Part shown: positions 17,249 through 28,820 of the stretch, one piece after another
Layout: each line of letters begins with the position of its first letter
How positions within the stretch are numbered: position 1 is the stretch's first letter
Assembly: GCF_007904105.1 (NCBI RefSeq)
Contig: NZ_CP042325.1
Location: 682,001-746,000, forward strand
Length of the DNA: 64,000 nucleotides
From: Corynebacterium sp. sy039
GTDB taxonomy: Bacteria; Actinomycetota; Actinomycetes; Mycobacteriales; Mycobacteriaceae
Direction: 5' to 3'
Position numbers and translations under genes: made by a program
The notes under the pieces: model-generated
Told to the model about the DNA's origin: nothing
Databases searched by the model: none
Seen by the model: the letters and a program-made list of their open reading frames with translations, nothing else

Positions 17249-18751
17249 TTAAAGATAGAGAGAACCAGTGTATAAGCCGATCACAGCAATCAGACCAGCA
17301 ATGATGATAATTGCGACGATGATCCATTCGAAGAGATTAAAAATCTGTTCTTTTCGATAAATCCTCGTCCACACATAAGGGATAAGACCAGGTAATACTG
17401 CAACTGCACCAAAAAGAACATACTTGGGATCAGCTGCATAAATGAGCCATAAAGAATAGGCAAAAGCAATAGTGCCAATGAGCAGATGACGCTTATTATC
17501 CTGAGCGGTCATACGCGGACCCGAATCATCAAAACGGGTACCAGCGTGAGGGTGTGTAAAACCTTTACCTCGTACTGCAAGCAAAATGAGATAGAGTGCA
17601 GAGAAAATGTAAGGCAACAGGTACATGATGGTAGCAAGTTGCACCATAGAAATATAGGTAGTCTCATTGCAGAAGAAAACAATCACCCAGATCTGAATGG
17701 TGATAGTAGAAATCAACTGGGCTACCCACGGCGAACCATTAGGATTAGTTTTACCTAATTTACGTGGCAGAAGCCCGTCGTGAGCCATGAGTACGATTGG
17801 CTCAGCACATAACATTTGCCAAGACACATAAGCACCTAGCACGCTCAGACACAGTCCCAAAGAAATAAGTGCGCCACCCCACGGACCAATTACTGCCTCT
17901 AGCACTGCTGCCATGGAATTATCTGGTAGTGCAGCTAGCTGCTGTTGAGAAAGTACCCCAAAAGACAAAGTAGCAATGCTGACCAGTAACACCAATACCG
18001 TAAAGAACCCAATGAAAGTGGCTTTACCGACGTCAGCGCGAGTACGAGCTTGTTTGGAATAAACGCTAGCGCCTTCCACACCGATAAACACCCACACTGT
18101 AAAAAGCATAATTCCTTTGACTTGGTGGAATACATCGGTGCCAGAAGCCTTACCCCAGAAATCCAGGGTGAAGGTGTCCCAGGAAAAACCCAAGAATGCA
18201 ACGAAGATGATGAAGCAGAAAATAGGAAGAAGTTTTGCAATAGTTGTGATGGCATTCATCATGGCAGCCTGTTTAATGCCACGAGTAAGACCGAAGAAAA
18301 TAACCCAGGTGAGAATAGACACTGCAATTGCTTGGGAGAAAAGATGATCCTCGTCAAACAAAGGAATGTAATGCCCAATTGTGGAAAAGAATAGGGTGGC
18401 ATAACCAACCTGTGCGATAACGCTGCCTAGCCAATAACCCCAACCAGAGACAAAACCAATAAAATCACCAAGACCGGCACGCACATAGGAATAAACCCCA
18501 GAATCAAGGTGCGGTTTACGATAAGCAAGAATGTGGAATACGAAAGCAACAGAGAGCATTCCAATACCTGCAATAAACCAACCAATGAGCATTGCTCCTG
18601 GTGCAGCGACAGAAGCGATGTTCTGTGGGAGCGAGAAAATACCTGCACCAATGCAGGAACCAATAATAATGCCCACAAGTGACCACATTTTTACTGTGTG
18701 TGACCGTGGGGCAGTAGCGTCGTGTGCTTCAATTCCTGCAGTAGTTACCAT
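17249..18751 (-). CDS. Basic amino-acid/polyamine antiporter, APC family
   Basis: The 500-residue protein has about 13 membrane spans. Its first helix carries GSCIGAGIFSLP, the unwound substrate-binding motif of APC carriers. The overall pattern fits the arginine/ornithine and lysine branch (ArcD, YdgI, LysI of C. glutamicum), and KMWSLVGIIIGSCIGAGIF is typical of that branch. Uptake of lysine or exchange of arginine for ornithine is the likely role, but no arginine deiminase genes are nearby, which favours the LysI-like reading. It stands alone, divergent from tRNA-Gln. Confidence 0.8.
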   Translation of the reverse strand: MVTTAGIEAHDATAPRSHTVKMWSLVGIIIGSCIGAGIFSLPQNIASVAAPGAMLIGWFIAGIGMLSVAFVFHILAYRKPHLDSGVYSYVRAGLGDFIGFVSGWGYWLGSVIAQVGYATLFFSTIGHYIPLFDEDHLFSQAIAVSILTWVIFFGLTRGIKQAAMMNAITTIAKLLPIFCFIIFVAFLGFSWDTFTLDFWGKASGTDVFHQVKGIMLFTVWVFIGVEGASVYSKQARTRADVGKATFIGFFTVLVLLVSIATLSFGVLSQQQLAALPDNSMAAVLEAVIGPWGGALISLGLCLSVLGAYVSWQMLCAEPIVLMAHDGLLPRKLGKTNPNGSPWVAQLISTITIQIWVIVFFCNETTYISMVQLATIMYLLPYIFSALYLILLAVRGKGFTHPHAGTRFDDSGPRMTAQDNKRHLLIGTIAFAYSLWLIYAADPKYVLFGAVAVLPGLIPYVWTRIYRKEQIFNLFEWIIVAIIIIAGLIAVIGLYTGSLYL

Positions 18752-18915
18752 TATTAAAAGATAGCGTGAGTAAGTGGATTGAACAAAAAATTTTCCGTAT
18801 TTTTGTGGTCTTTACAGGTATTTTCGCAAAGTACGAGTCTGTGTTGTATGCTAGTGACCTGTTGAAGAACTTTAGTTAGCACGTAACTATAGCTACCTAA
18901 TCGCATCTTCAATTT

Positions 18916-18987
18916 TTCCCTGTGGTGTAATCGGCAACACTACGGTTTTTGGTACCGTCATTCTAGGTTCGAGTCCTGGCAGGGAAG
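18916..18987 (+). tRNA. tRNA-Gln (anticodon TTG)
   Basis: The cloverleaf folds fully: acceptor TTCCCTG/CAGGGAA, anticodon stem ACGGT/ACCGT with loop TTTTGGT and anticodon TTG at 18949-18951, and T arm CTAGG/CCTGG with TTCGAGT. The discriminator is G and the CCA end is not encoded. Confidence 0.95.
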
Positions 18988-18995
18988 CCCGAAAG

Positions 18996-19052
18996 CAGAC
19001 TTTCTTACTTGTGTAGCATATATACACGTAAGAAGGTCTGTATTTTTGTTTT
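18996..19052 (+). terminator. Terminator after tRNA-Gln
   Basis: A 13-bp stem (18996-19008 with 19028-19040, one G-T pair) with further GTGTA/TACAC pairing in the loop is followed by TATTTTTGTTTT. Confidence 0.9.
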
Positions 19053-19082
19053 AAGGTGCCCGTGGCAGCGTGAGGGGTAAAG

Positions 19083-19757
19083 ATGTGTTCACATAAAATG
19101 ACCGGCAAACAACGTCGGGAGCAATTAATCGGTATTGGGCGAGAACTTTTTGCAGAACGCGGTTTCGACGGCACAAGCGTAGAAGAAATCGCTGCTCGTG
19201 CTGGCATATCCAAACCAATTGTCTATGAACATTTTGGTGGCAAAGAAGGCCTTTACGCGGTAATCGTCGACCGTGAATTATTACATCTAGAAACAATTAT
19301 CACCGAGTCACTTAGCCAAGGGCGCTCACGCGAACGCATCGAAAAAGCAGCATTAGCATTATTGAGCTACGTGGAAACTGACACAGATGGATTCCAGATC
19401 CTAGCGCGCGATATGGGGCTACACGCTGAACGACGATACTCCACCCTCCTGAATGAAGCAGTTGCACAAACATCTTACTTATTAGCCAAATCCTTTGAGC
19501 GTTCTGGTCTTAACCCTGACTATGCGCCACTGTATAGCCAAGCATTAGTGGGCATGGTTGCGATGACAGCACAATGGTGGCTTGATGAACGCCTCAACGA
19601 CGATGCCCCTTCCAAAGAAGACGTAGCAGCACATATCGTGAACTTATGTTGGCGCGGACTATCCGGGCTAGAAGCACAACCTACACTCAGCCTCAATGAA
19701 CTCAAAACCCCTCAAGCTGATGAGGATGGGACGCAATCGGTTAAATCGAGCTCATAA
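19083..19757 (+). CDS. TetR-family transcriptional regulator
   Basis: The N-terminal HTH lies at residues 10-55 (RREQLIGIGRELFAERGFDGTSVEEIAARAGISKPIVYEHFGGKEGLY, shown only in part as evidence of the family). The ligand domain is helical and the tail is a loose acidic linker. The ATG at 19083 sits five bases behind GAGGGG. A TetR gene at this place, between tRNA/glmU and mfd, is also found in mycobacteria (the Rv1019 position), so it is a conserved regulator rather than a newly acquired one. Its target and ligand are not evident from the sequence. Confidence 0.85.
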   Translation: MCSHKMTGKQRREQLIGIGRELFAERGFDGTSVEEIAARAGISKPIVYEHFGGKEGLYAVIVDRELLHLETIITESLSQGRSRERIEKAALALLSYVETDTDGFQILARDMGLHAERRYSTLLNEAVAQTSYLLAKSFERSGLNPDYAPLYSQALVGMVAMTAQWWLDERLNDDAPSKEDVAAHIVNLCWRGLSGLEAQPTLSLNELKTPQADEDGTQSVKSSS

Positions 19758-19830
19758 AACTCGAACAGACTCATAAGCTCAATAGAGAATCTATTAGGTA
19801 GATAATCGCGTACAAGGGAGATCTATTTTC

Positions 19831-22800
19831 GTGTCCACATCACCTGCTATGCTCGCTGGTTTACTTGAAGTGGCAGCAACAGATGCCAAAATACAAGGTT
19901 TGCTCAGTCAAACCCACCTTTCCTCACTCCATATCACAGCTATTGATCAAGTACGTCCGTGGGCTTTGGCAGCACTAGCTCAAGAAAATCCCATTCTGGT
20001 CCTTACCGCCACTGGACGTGAAGCCCAGGATCTTGCTGCAGAACTAGCAGCAATGGTAGGAGAAAACGTTGCATTATTCCCTGCATGGGAGACACTACCG
20101 CATGAACGCCTTAGCCCTGGGGTAGATATCATAGGGCAACGAGCACAGGTACTCGATAAACTACACAACTATCAGATTGTAGTGAGCTCGGCACGAGCCC
20201 TAAGCCAACCGGTTCTTAATGACCCCGCTTGCTACCAGGCAGTAGTCATTGAACAAGAGAAAGAATATGACTTTGCCAGCTTAACTGAGCAATTGACCTA
20301 TGCAGCCTATAAGCACGTTGATCTAGTTGCGAAAAAAGGTGAATTCGCAACGCGAGGCGGCATCATTGATGTCTTTCCCACTACAAGCGATTACCCTCTA
20401 CGCATTGAGTTCTGGGGTGATGAAGTTACTGACATTCGTGCTTTCTCAGTGGCAGATCAGCGCACTCTTGAAGAAATTACCCCGTGCAAGGTAGAGATTT
20501 ATCCCGCACGTGCTTTGCTACTTGATGATCATATTGCCCAGCGTGCGGAAGAGTTAGCGCGCACATATTCGTCCAATCCCACACTGGTAGAACTCTTGGA
20601 CAAGATAGCTGCCAAAATACCTGTGGAAGGCATGGAACCACTGATACCAGCCTTAACAGAGGCTCCTTTGGTTTCGCTCATTGAGCTCATGGCAGCAGAA
20701 ACACATATCATTGCTGTGCACCCAGAAAAAATCCGTCGACGTATCGAAGATCTTAAAAATACAGACGAGGAGTTTCTCGCAGCAGGATGGGAAGCAGCGG
20801 CAATGGGAGCGGATGCCCCACTGGCAGCAGATAACCTTGACTTATCAGCGAGTAGTTATCTGTCCTATGCTGCTTTGACGCATATAGCCGAGCAAGGAAA
20901 AAAGAAATGGTGGACGTTTGCGTCGCCTGGAATGTTAGAGGCTGCAGAAGAGCACACACTCCCGCTTGACTTTACTCCGGCACCTGCTCCTCGAGGAGAA
21001 CTCGCCAAAATCGACGAGATGATGAGTCTATTGCTGGCACACACCACAGCGGGAGGTCGAGCAGCTTTTATTGCTCCCGCACAGGGCGTAATCAAGCGCA
21101 TGAAGGAGCGATTTGCGCAAAAAGGAATTCCAACCAGAATCGCTCATGCTGGCGAGCAGCCGCGCCCAGGAGAAGTGACCCTTTATCAAGCGCTTAGCCA
21201 TGCAGGAGTGGTGTTTTCGCGGATTGCTAGTGTTGAGTCTGCGCAGCAAGAGATGCCAGAACAGTCATTGCCTTTGGTTGTTATTACTGAGACAGATGTC
21301 ACGGGTAATCGAGTGGGGGATATTGCAGGGGCTAAGCGTCGTCCAGCAAAGAAACGCAACCGAGTTGATCCATTAGCATTGCAGACCGGGGATTATGTGG
21401 TGCATGAGACACACGGTATTGGGCGTTTTCTCAAAATGACTGAGCGCACTATTAACACCGGCGAGACGAGCTCTCGACGTGAATATATTGTGTTGGAGTA
21501 TGCGCCTAGTAAACGCGGGCAACCAGCAGATCAACTGTATGTTCCCATGGATTCCTTGGATATGCTCAGTAAATATGTTGGTGGAGAACAGCCCTCACTA
21601 TCAAAAATGGGTGGTGCAGATTGGAAGAATACCAAGAAAAAAGCTCGTGCTGCAGTACGAGAAATCGCTGGTGAGTTGATTGAGCTTTATGCTAAGCGAC
21701 AAGCCGCACCAGGGCATTCCTATAGTCAAGATTCGCCGTGGCAACGAGAACTAGAAGATAATTTTCCCTATGTAGAAACCGAAGATCAGATGTTGGCCAT
21801 TGAGGCGGTGAAAGCCGATATGGAAAAACCTGCACCTATGGATCGAGTGATCGTGGGGGATGTGGGGTATGGCAAGACTGAAGTTGCGGTGCGTGCAGCT
21901 TTTAAGGCAGTGCAAGACGCCAAGCAAGTGGCAGTTTTGGTTCCTACTACATTGCTTGCGCAGCAACATTTAGTGACCTTTAGCGAGCGTATGGCGGGTT
22001 TTCCTGTGTCAATAAAGGGATTATCGCGGTTTAGCTCTGATAAAGAAGCTAAAGAGATTATTGCTGGGCTTGCCGACGGTAGTGTCGATATTGTCATCGG
22101 TACTCATAGGCTATTGCAGGTAGGGGTGCGGTGGAAAGATCTGGGCTTAATCATTGTTGATGAGGAGCAGCGCTTTGGTGTGGAGCATAAAGAGCACATT
22201 AAAGCGATGCGTACGCACGTTGATGTGCTGACTATGTCGGCAACCCCCATTCCTCGTACTTTGGAGATGTCTATGGCTGGCATTAGAGAAATGTCTACCA
22301 TTTTGACCCCTCCTGAGGATCGTCATCCCATTCTTACCTATGTTGGTGCCCAAGAGGATAAACAGATTGCGGCAGCAATTCGACGCGAACTGTTGCGTGA
22401 TGGTCAAGTATTTTATGTGCACAATAAAGTTGCCGATATTGAGAAAACTGCTCGTTATTTGCGTGAGTTAGTTCCTGAAGCACGCATTGTGATTGCGCAT
22501 GGGCAAATGAGTGAAGAACTCCTGGAGCAAACAGTCCAAGGGTTCTGGAATCGTGAGTTTGATGTTTTAGTGTGTACGACCATTGTGGAAACTGGTCTTG
22601 ATATTGCCAATGCTAATACTCTCATCGTAGAGAATGCGCACCATATGGGTCTTTCTCAGTTGCATCAGTTGCGTGGGCGTGTTGGGCGTTCTAGGCAGCG
22701 AGGATACGCATATTTTCTCTACCCTAAAGGACATACGCTCAGCGAAACCTCCTATGATCGCTTATCGACGATTGCCCAAAATAATGATTTAGGCGCAGGT

Positions 22801-23550
22801 ATGGCTGTGGCAATGAAAGATCTAGAAATGCGTGGTGCTGGCAATGTTCTTGGCGCACAGCAATCAGGGCATATTGCAGGGGTTGGCTTTGATCTGTATA
22901 TGCGTCTTGTTGGCGAGGCAGTAGAAGCATATCGTGGCCTATTATCAGGTAAAGCCATTGATGCTACTGATAATGCGCCGAAAGAGATCCGCATTGATCT
23001 TCCAGTGGATGCTCATATTCCAGAATCGTATATCGACGCTGAGCGTTTGCGATTGGAGGTATATCGGAAATGTGCTTTTGCCCATCACGAAGATGATATT
23101 CGCGGCGTTATTGAGGAAATGACTGACCGCTATGGTCCGCTTGTTCCAGAGGTAAAGCGTCTATTAGAAGTTGCTCGATTACGTCTTTTGGCTAGAAAAG
23201 CAGGAATCAGTGATATTGGCGTACAAGGTGGACGGATAAAAATACACTCAGTGGAACTTGCAGATTCTAAACAAGTGCGTCTCAAACGCCTGTATCCTTC
23301 GGCTAATTATCGTTCGGTGGCAAAGGTTATCAATATAGCTATTCCTCGGGCAGGCTCCACTATTACTGCACCTCATGTGCGTGATAGTGAGCTAGTGCAG
23401 TGGGTGGCTGATTTCTTGTCGACGATGTTTGATATGGAAAAGATTGATGTGAGAAGTGGCGAAAGCCGAGCAGTAACATCTGGTGACCATACTGACGATA
23501 GTGTTTTAGCGAAAAGATCTAAGAGGATTATTAGCGCGCGACAGCGTTAA
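19831..23550 (+). CDS. mfd: Transcription-repair coupling factor
   Basis: Mfd pushes RNA polymerase off lesions and recruits UvrA. The order of domains is UvrB-like (from about residue 1), the RNA-polymerase-interacting CarD-like domain near 511-580 ([14 protein letters not shown]), and the translocase with Walker [10 protein letters not shown] near 677 and DEEQRFG near 777. The TRCF C-terminal domain follows. At 1239 residues it is slightly longer than the E. coli protein. The GTG start follows GGGAGA. It heads a run of genes mfd, mazG and lytic transglycosylase in the same direction, as in mycobacteria. Confidence 0.95.
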   Translation: MSTSPAMLAGLLEVAATDAKIQGLLSQTHLSSLHITAIDQVRPWALAALAQENPILVLTATGREAQDLAAELAAMVGENVALFPAWETLPHERLSPGVDIIGQRAQVLDKLHNYQIVVSSARALSQPVLNDPACYQAVVIEQEKEYDFASLTEQLTYAAYKHVDLVAKKGEFATRGGIIDVFPTTSDYPLRIEFWGDEVTDIRAFSVADQRTLEEITPCKVEIYPARALLLDDHIAQRAEELARTYSSNPTLVELLDKIAAKIPVEGMEPLIPALTEAPLVSLIELMAAETHIIAVHPEKIRRRIEDLKNTDEEFLAAGWEAAAMGADAPLAADNLDLSASSYLSYAALTHIAEQGKKKWWTFASPGMLEAAEEHTLPLDFTPAPAPRGELAKIDEMMSLLLAHTTAGGRAAFIAPAQGVIKRMKERFAQKGIPTRIAHAGEQPRPGEVTLYQALSHAGVVFSRIASVESAQQEMPEQSLPLVVITETDVTGNRVGDIAGAKRRPAKKRNRVDPLALQTGDYVVHETHGIGRFLKMTERTINTGETSSRREYIVLEYAPSKRGQPADQLYVPMDSLDMLSKYVGGEQPSLSKMGGADWKNTKKKARAAVREIAGELIELYAKRQAAPGHSYSQDSPWQRELEDNFPYVETEDQMLAIEAVKADMEKPAPMDRVIVGDVGYGKTEVAVRAAFKAVQDAKQVAVLVPTTLLAQQHLVTFSERMAGFPVSIKGLSRFSSDKEAKEIIAGLADGSVDIVIGTHRLLQVGVRWKDLGLIIVDEEQRFGVEHKEHIKAMRTHVDVLTMSATPIPRTLEMSMAGIREMSTILTPPEDRHPILTYVGAQEDKQIAAAIRRELLRDGQVFYVHNKVADIEKTARYLRELVPEARIVIAHGQMSEELLEQTVQGFWNREFDVLVCTTIVETGLDIANANTLIVENAHHMGLSQLHQLRGRVGRSRQRGYAYFLYPKGHTLSETSYDRLSTIAQNNDLGAGMAVAMKDLEMRGAGNVLGAQQSGHIAGVGFDLYMRLVGEAVEAYRGLLSGKAIDATDNAPKEIRIDLPVDAHIPESYIDAERLRLEVYRKCAFAHHEDDIRGVIEEMTDRYGPLVPEVKRLLEVARLRLLARKAGISDIGVQGGRIKIHSVELADSKQVRLKRLYPSANYRSVAKVINIAIPRAGSTITAPHVRDSELVQWVADFLSTMFDMEKIDVRSGESRAVTSGDHTDDSVLAKRSKRIISARQR

Positions 23551-23633
23551 GTGATAGCCCCTGTCAGGGGCACTGTGTGATCTTTCTTTTCACTTTTACT
23601 CCTGCAGCTTATTCAATGGTTAGGATAGTACCT

Positions 23634-24254
23634 ATGATTGTTCTGCTTCTTGATCCGCGTTGGCCAACGATGATTCCTTATTCGGTCATTGCACAGTTAC
23701 GTGGAAAAGTACAGTTCACTACGGAAGTTCCAGTGAAAGTTCGGTGGGATTTCGATGAGTTTTTGCACAAAGATATTTATTATTCTGATTTGGGTACTCT
23801 GCTCGTGAGCACTGATGAGTGGGCACCTGAGGTGCGTGCAGCTCTTGCACAAGGGGCCCAGCTTATTGAAGTACCAAGTCGTGCAGATAGTATCGGACAA
23901 GCAGTTGCGGCTATGGAAAGAGCCGTCAAAATAGGTGAGTGGGAGCAGGAACAGACCCATGAGTCTCTTATTCCTTTTCTAGAAGAAGAAACTCAAGAAG
24001 TCATTGAAGCTATTAGGCATCGCAGCAGTGACCAGCAATTGTGCCAAGAACTTGGTGACATCTTGCTCCAGGTATTATTTCATGCAGAGATTGCGGCTCG
24101 TCGAGGTGCGTTTTCTTTTGCTGATGTTGCAGCTAGCTATGTGGAAAAAATGCGTTCACGTGCTCCTTATTTATTTGACGGCACCGATACCCTTGTTCCC
24201 GAGTCGGAGCAACACAGGTTATGGGCTGCTGGGAAAGCATCTGAGAAATCTTAA
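23634..24254 (+). CDS. mazG: Nucleoside triphosphate pyrophosphohydrolase MazG
   Basis: MazG hydrolyses non-canonical or excess NTPs to NMPs. The metal site is built from LEEETQEVIEAI and ELGDILLQVLFHAEIA in the middle of the protein. As in other actinobacteria, an N-terminal ~85-residue segment (VLLLDPRWPTMIPY and so on) of unknown role precedes the catalytic domain. The ATG at 23634 with AGGAT seven bases upstream gives 206 residues, which begins as related proteins do. The longer frame from 23577 would overlap the end of the mfd region and adds an unrelated hydrophobic stretch. Confidence 0.9.
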   Translation: MIVLLLDPRWPTMIPYSVIAQLRGKVQFTTEVPVKVRWDFDEFLHKDIYYSDLGTLLVSTDEWAPEVRAALAQGAQLIEVPSRADSIGQAVAAMERAVKIGEWEQEQTHESLIPFLEEETQEVIEAIRHRSSDQQLCQELGDILLQVLFHAEIAARRGAFSFADVAASYVEKMRSRAPYLFDGTDTLVPESEQHRLWAAGKASEKS

Positions 24255-24314
24255 TCGGGTAGGTATCAGTACGGGTAGATATTAGGTAAGCGTCAGGGAA
24301 AGATAAGGAGCAGT

Positions 24315-25091
24315 GTGCGTCGCGTAGTTGGGTTTGGAGTAATATCGATTCTTGCTGTCATCGTGGTTATCTCTTTTGTTGGTTGGTCATTGTCTTTTAT
24401 GAAAGGCGAAGCACCCATCAGGCAATTACAACCAGTCCCAGAAGATGTGCCCCCTGCGCGAGGTAGCGAAGTTCCTGAGATTGACGTTGAAGCACCAGGT
24501 CGTACCTCTGATAAATTAGGTTTTTGGGCTGATCCATTAGCTGCTGAGACTTCAATTCCCACTGCCGCTTTGCGTGCTTATGCTAATGCTGAACTTATTG
24601 CTGCGCAATCTTGGCCAGAGTGTCATATTAGTTGGAATACTTTGGCAGCAATTGGCTATGTGGAAACTCGACATGGAACCTATTCTGGTGAGTTGTTCAA
24701 TAATCGCTCTATTGATGAGAATGGCTATGTACTACCACCGATTATTGGCGTGCCGCTCGACGGTTCACCAGGTTTTGCTTCAGTGGCAGACACCGATGGC
24801 GGTGAACTAGATGGTGATAGTGAATATGACCGTGCAGTAGGTCCTATGCAATTTATTCCTGAGTCATGGCAACGCTATGGTCGTGATGCCAATGGTGATG
24901 GAGTTGCTGATCCTAATCAGATTGATGATGCTGCATTAGGCGCTGCATATTTGTTGTGCGACAATCGTGATTTATCCACTGCTCAAGGATGGGTAAGTGC
25001 AGTTCAGTCTTATAATATGTCTGAGGAATACCTGATTAAGGTGCGTAATGCTGCTGCTGCGTATGCTCTAGCGCAACCAGCAACATCATGA
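24315..25091 (+). CDS. Lytic murein transglycosylase, LpqU-like
   Basis: It should cleave peptidoglycan to anhydro-muropeptides. Residues 5-28 form a membrane anchor or uncleaved signal, followed by a proline-rich linker and an SLT_2 catalytic domain. The presumed catalytic glutamate is Glu117 in GYVETRHG, and AVGPMQFIPESW is the second family motif. The GTG start has AAGGAG four bases upstream. It follows mazG and precedes eno, exactly as lpqU does in mycobacteria, but no lipobox cysteine is present here. Confidence 0.85.
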   Translation: MRRVVGFGVISILAVIVVISFVGWSLSFMKGEAPIRQLQPVPEDVPPARGSEVPEIDVEAPGRTSDKLGFWADPLAAETSIPTAALRAYANAELIAAQSWPECHISWNTLAAIGYVETRHGTYSGELFNNRSIDENGYVLPPIIGVPLDGSPGFASVADTDGGELDGDSEYDRAVGPMQFIPESWQRYGRDANGDGVADPNQIDDAALGAAYLLCDNRDLSTAQGWVSAVQSYNMSEEYLIKVRNAAAAYALAQPATS

Positions 25092-25215
25092 TGATTGTAG
25101 TTATCGCTCGATAGACCACGCTGTGCCATAAGTACGTCTAAAATAGATGAGGGTGCTTTCATGCTGTAGCTTATGCTGTTGTGTGAGAGTGAATATACAA
25201 AATTTAAGGAGATAA

Positions 25216-26496
<1,281 letters not shown>

Positions 26497-26525
26497 AACT
26501 CTACAGGTAAAGCTGGCGGAATAAT

Positions 26526-26560
26526 GTTATATGGAGCACCACACTGGTGATCCATATAAC
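26526..26560 (+). terminator. Hairpin after eno
   Basis: GTTATATGGA and TCCATATAAC form a perfect 10-bp stem with an inner CACCA/TGGTG pairing, 29 bases past the eno stop. No T tract follows on either strand, so termination here is possible but not certain. Confidence 0.5.
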
Positions 26561-26568
26561 TAAAACAA

Positions 26569-26630
26569 ACGCAATAACGCCTTGAGAGTTCCTCGATTTT
26601 CTTAGTGCGAGGTCTTAGGCGTTGTTGCGT
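26569..26630 (+). other. Second long hairpin in the eno-ftsB spacer
   Basis: ACGCAATAACGCCT (26569-26582) pairs with AGGCGTTGTTGCGT (26617-26630) over 14 bp with one wobble. A separate CCTCG/CGAGG arm sits inside. No T tract follows. It ends 35 bases before the ftsB start. Confidence 0.55.
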
Positions 26631-26665
26631 GACATCATGGTGTTAATCAGTAGAATAGAAAATCT

Positions 26666-27184
26666 ATGGCAAGAAATTCACGGCGAGTTGTTCCAGTGGT
26701 CAATCGCTCTACCCGCAAAAACAGAGCTAAAGTGGCTTTGCCCAAAGTGAAGCTTTCTGTGCGTGAATTAATCATCCTTGGTGTCGTTTCTATCATTGTT
26801 CTTTTCTTAATTTTTAGTCCGCTACGTAATCATCTACAGCAGAAAGCAGAGATTGCGCGCGTAAGTGCTGCTATTGAGCGAAAAGAAGAGCAGAAAAAAC
26901 AGCTCATCGAGCAGATAGAAAAATATCAGTCTGAGGCTTATATTCGTGAGCAAGCTCGCACCCAACTTGGTGTCATTGCCCCTGGGGAAACTGCTTTTAG
27001 GGTTATTGAACCTCCTCAGGCACAGAATCAAGATCAAAAAGTGGGCACAGAACACGCTGATGCAACTCAACCGTGGTACGAGCTGTTATGGGATAGCGTT
27101 ACCGTTCCAGAAAAACATCAGCCGCAGGAAGAAACTGCCACAGAACCAATGAACTTGCCAATTATGCCTACTGAGACGCCTTGA
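26666..27184 (+). CDS. ftsB: Septum formation initiator FtsB/DivIC
   Basis: FtsB-type proteins bridge FtsL and FtsQ in the divisome. The layout is a basic cytoplasmic N-terminus (1-32), one membrane span (about 33-50), a coiled coil of charged residues (56-92), then ARTQLGVIAPGETAFRV, the family signature, and a disordered acidic C-terminus. The 172-residue length fits actinobacterial members. It sits in the eno-divIC-DUF501-ppx order known from mycobacteria. Confidence 0.88.
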   Translation: MARNSRRVVPVVNRSTRKNRAKVALPKVKLSVRELIILGVVSIIVLFLIFSPLRNHLQQKAEIARVSAAIERKEEQKKQLIEQIEKYQSEAYIREQARTQLGVIAPGETAFRVIEPPQAQNQDQKVGTEHADATQPWYELLWDSVTVPEKHQPQEETATEPMNLPIMPTETP

Positions 27185-27224
27185 TTCCTAGCCGAATAGA
27201 ATTAGCGCTGCTACTCATGACACA

Positions 27225-27779
27225 ATGGCAGCTATGAGTGTAAGTCCACATGATTTAGATATTGTCGCGCAGCAATTAGGCAGAACTCCTCGAGGCGTAC
27301 TCGATATTTCTTATCGGACTCCCGACGGACAACCAGCGGTCGTAAAAACAGCTCCCAAGCTAGACGACGGTACCCCATTCCCAACGCTGTATTACCTCAC
27401 TGATCCACGTTTAACTGCTGAAGCCTCACGCTTAGAGGTCGCCGGTGTCATGGTATGGATGACCCAGCGTTTGGCGGAAGATACAGATTTGGCAGCTGAT
27501 TATCGTCGTGCGCATGAGTTTTTTCTTGAAAAACGCAATGCCATAGCAGATTTGGGTACTACTTTCTCTGGGGGAGGAATGCCTGATCGCGTGAAATGCC
27601 TCCATGTTCTTATTGCCTATGCACTTGCTGAGGGGCCGGAGCATTTTAGACTCGGTACGGAGGCGGTGGCACTTGCTGCTGATCATGGTCAATTGCGTGG
27701 CAGTGCTATTGATGAGCAATGGCCTAGCTGCGCTGAGTTAGGTATTGATCTGGCACAATTTGATTTTAGCCACGCATAG
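27225..27779 (+). CDS. DUF501 domain-containing protein
   Basis: This 184-residue protein belongs to the DUF501 family, with GRTPRGVLDISYRTPDG, PTLYYLTDPRL and GGGMPDRVKCLHVLIAYALAEG recognisable. Its function is unknown, though it is nearly always found beside divIC and ppx in actinobacteria, as here. No ribosome binding site is visible. An alternative start lies at 27234 (MSVSPHDL), which better matches the usual N-terminus. It ends 18 bases before ppx. Confidence 0.85.
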   Translation: MAAMSVSPHDLDIVAQQLGRTPRGVLDISYRTPDGQPAVVKTAPKLDDGTPFPTLYYLTDPRLTAEASRLEVAGVMVWMTQRLAEDTDLAADYRRAHEFFLEKRNAIADLGTTFSGGGMPDRVKCLHVLIAYALAEGPEHFRLGTEAVALAADHGQLRGSAIDEQWPSCAELGIDLAQFDFSHA

Positions 27780-27797
27780 AGCATAGAGGTAGAGAAG

Positions 27798-28751
27798 ATG
27801 ACGCGATTAGCAGCAGTAGATTGTGGTACTAATTCTATTCGTCTCCTCATCGCTGAGGTTGATGAAAATGGTGTCCATGAGGTGTTTCGGACAATGCGCA
27901 TTGTGCGTCTTGGGCAAGGGGTGGATGCGAGCGGAAAATTATCCTCAGATGCGCTTGAACGTACTCGTGAAGCATTAAGCGAGTACGTAGAGATCATGAA
28001 GCGAGAGAATGTGCAAAAAGTGCGCATGGTAGCAACATCAGCGACACGGGATGCAAGCAATCGCGATGAGTTTTTCGCTATGACCAGACAACTCCTATCT
28101 GAAATTGATGATGGTTCCTGTGCAGAAGTAATTAGCGGTGAAGAAGAGGCACAGCTTTCTTTTCAAGGAGCTGTTGCAGATCTTGACGCACAAGATGGGC
28201 CGTTTTGTGTCATTGATTTAGGTGGTGGTTCCACTGAGTTTATCGTCGGGACTGCTAGCGGTGATATTCTTGGCGCTTATTCTGCCCAAATGGGTTGTGT
28301 GCGTTTGACTGAAAGAATTATGCGTAGTGATCCACCAACTGAGACTGAAGTGGAAATAGCTGCTGAATATGTGCAGGAGCAGTTAGAAAAAGTAGTTGAG
28401 GTGGTGCCTATTGCGCAGGCACGTACTTTTGTTGGTTGTGCAGGTACTTTTACTACTTTGAGTGCTATTGCAATGGGCTTAGAAGAATATGATGCGCGAG
28501 CTATCCATGATTCACGATTGGGGTTGGACGGATTGCGTGTAATTACTACGCAGCTTATTGCAGAGACTAATACACAGCGTGCGACCCATCCGGTGATTCA
28601 TCCTGGAAGGGCGGATGTTATTGCTGGTGGGAGCGTGGTTATCAATGGGATCATTGAGCTAATAAAACAGCGTACTCAGGTTTCTCAGATTGTTATCTCG
28701 GAAAAAGATATTTTGGACGGTATCATTGCGCAGCTTGCGCATTCAGTTTAG
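27798..28751 (+). CDS. ppx: Exopolyphosphatase/guanosine pentaphosphatase, Ppx/GppA family
   Basis: The protein hydrolyses polyphosphate or pppGpp. The actin-like fold motifs are AAVDCGTNSIRLLIAEV at the N-terminus, GEEEAQLSFQG, IDLGGGSTEF and FVGCAGTFTTL. At 317 residues it is the short actinobacterial form lacking the C-terminal HD domain. TAGAGGTAGAGAAG precedes the ATG. It is the last gene of the eno-ftsB-DUF501-ppx run. Confidence 0.9.
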   Translation: MTRLAAVDCGTNSIRLLIAEVDENGVHEVFRTMRIVRLGQGVDASGKLSSDALERTREALSEYVEIMKRENVQKVRMVATSATRDASNRDEFFAMTRQLLSEIDDGSCAEVISGEEEAQLSFQGAVADLDAQDGPFCVIDLGGGSTEFIVGTASGDILGAYSAQMGCVRLTERIMRSDPPTETEVEIAAEYVQEQLEKVVEVVPIAQARTFVGCAGTFTTLSAIAMGLEEYDARAIHDSRLGLDGLRVITTQLIAETNTQRATHPVIHPGRADVIAGGSVVINGIIELIKQRTQVSQIVISEKDILDGIIAQLAHSV

Positions 28752-28820
28752 TGAGAAACAAGGTTATGACCTGCTGTTTAGGGTTTGAGGGCGCAATCTA
28801 CTAAACTAGGTTGCGCGAAA

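Noticed and set aside
23621-23640. DtxR-like box upstream of mazG
   Set aside because: TTAGGATAGTACCTA shares only the first half of the consensus and lacks the palindromic second half.
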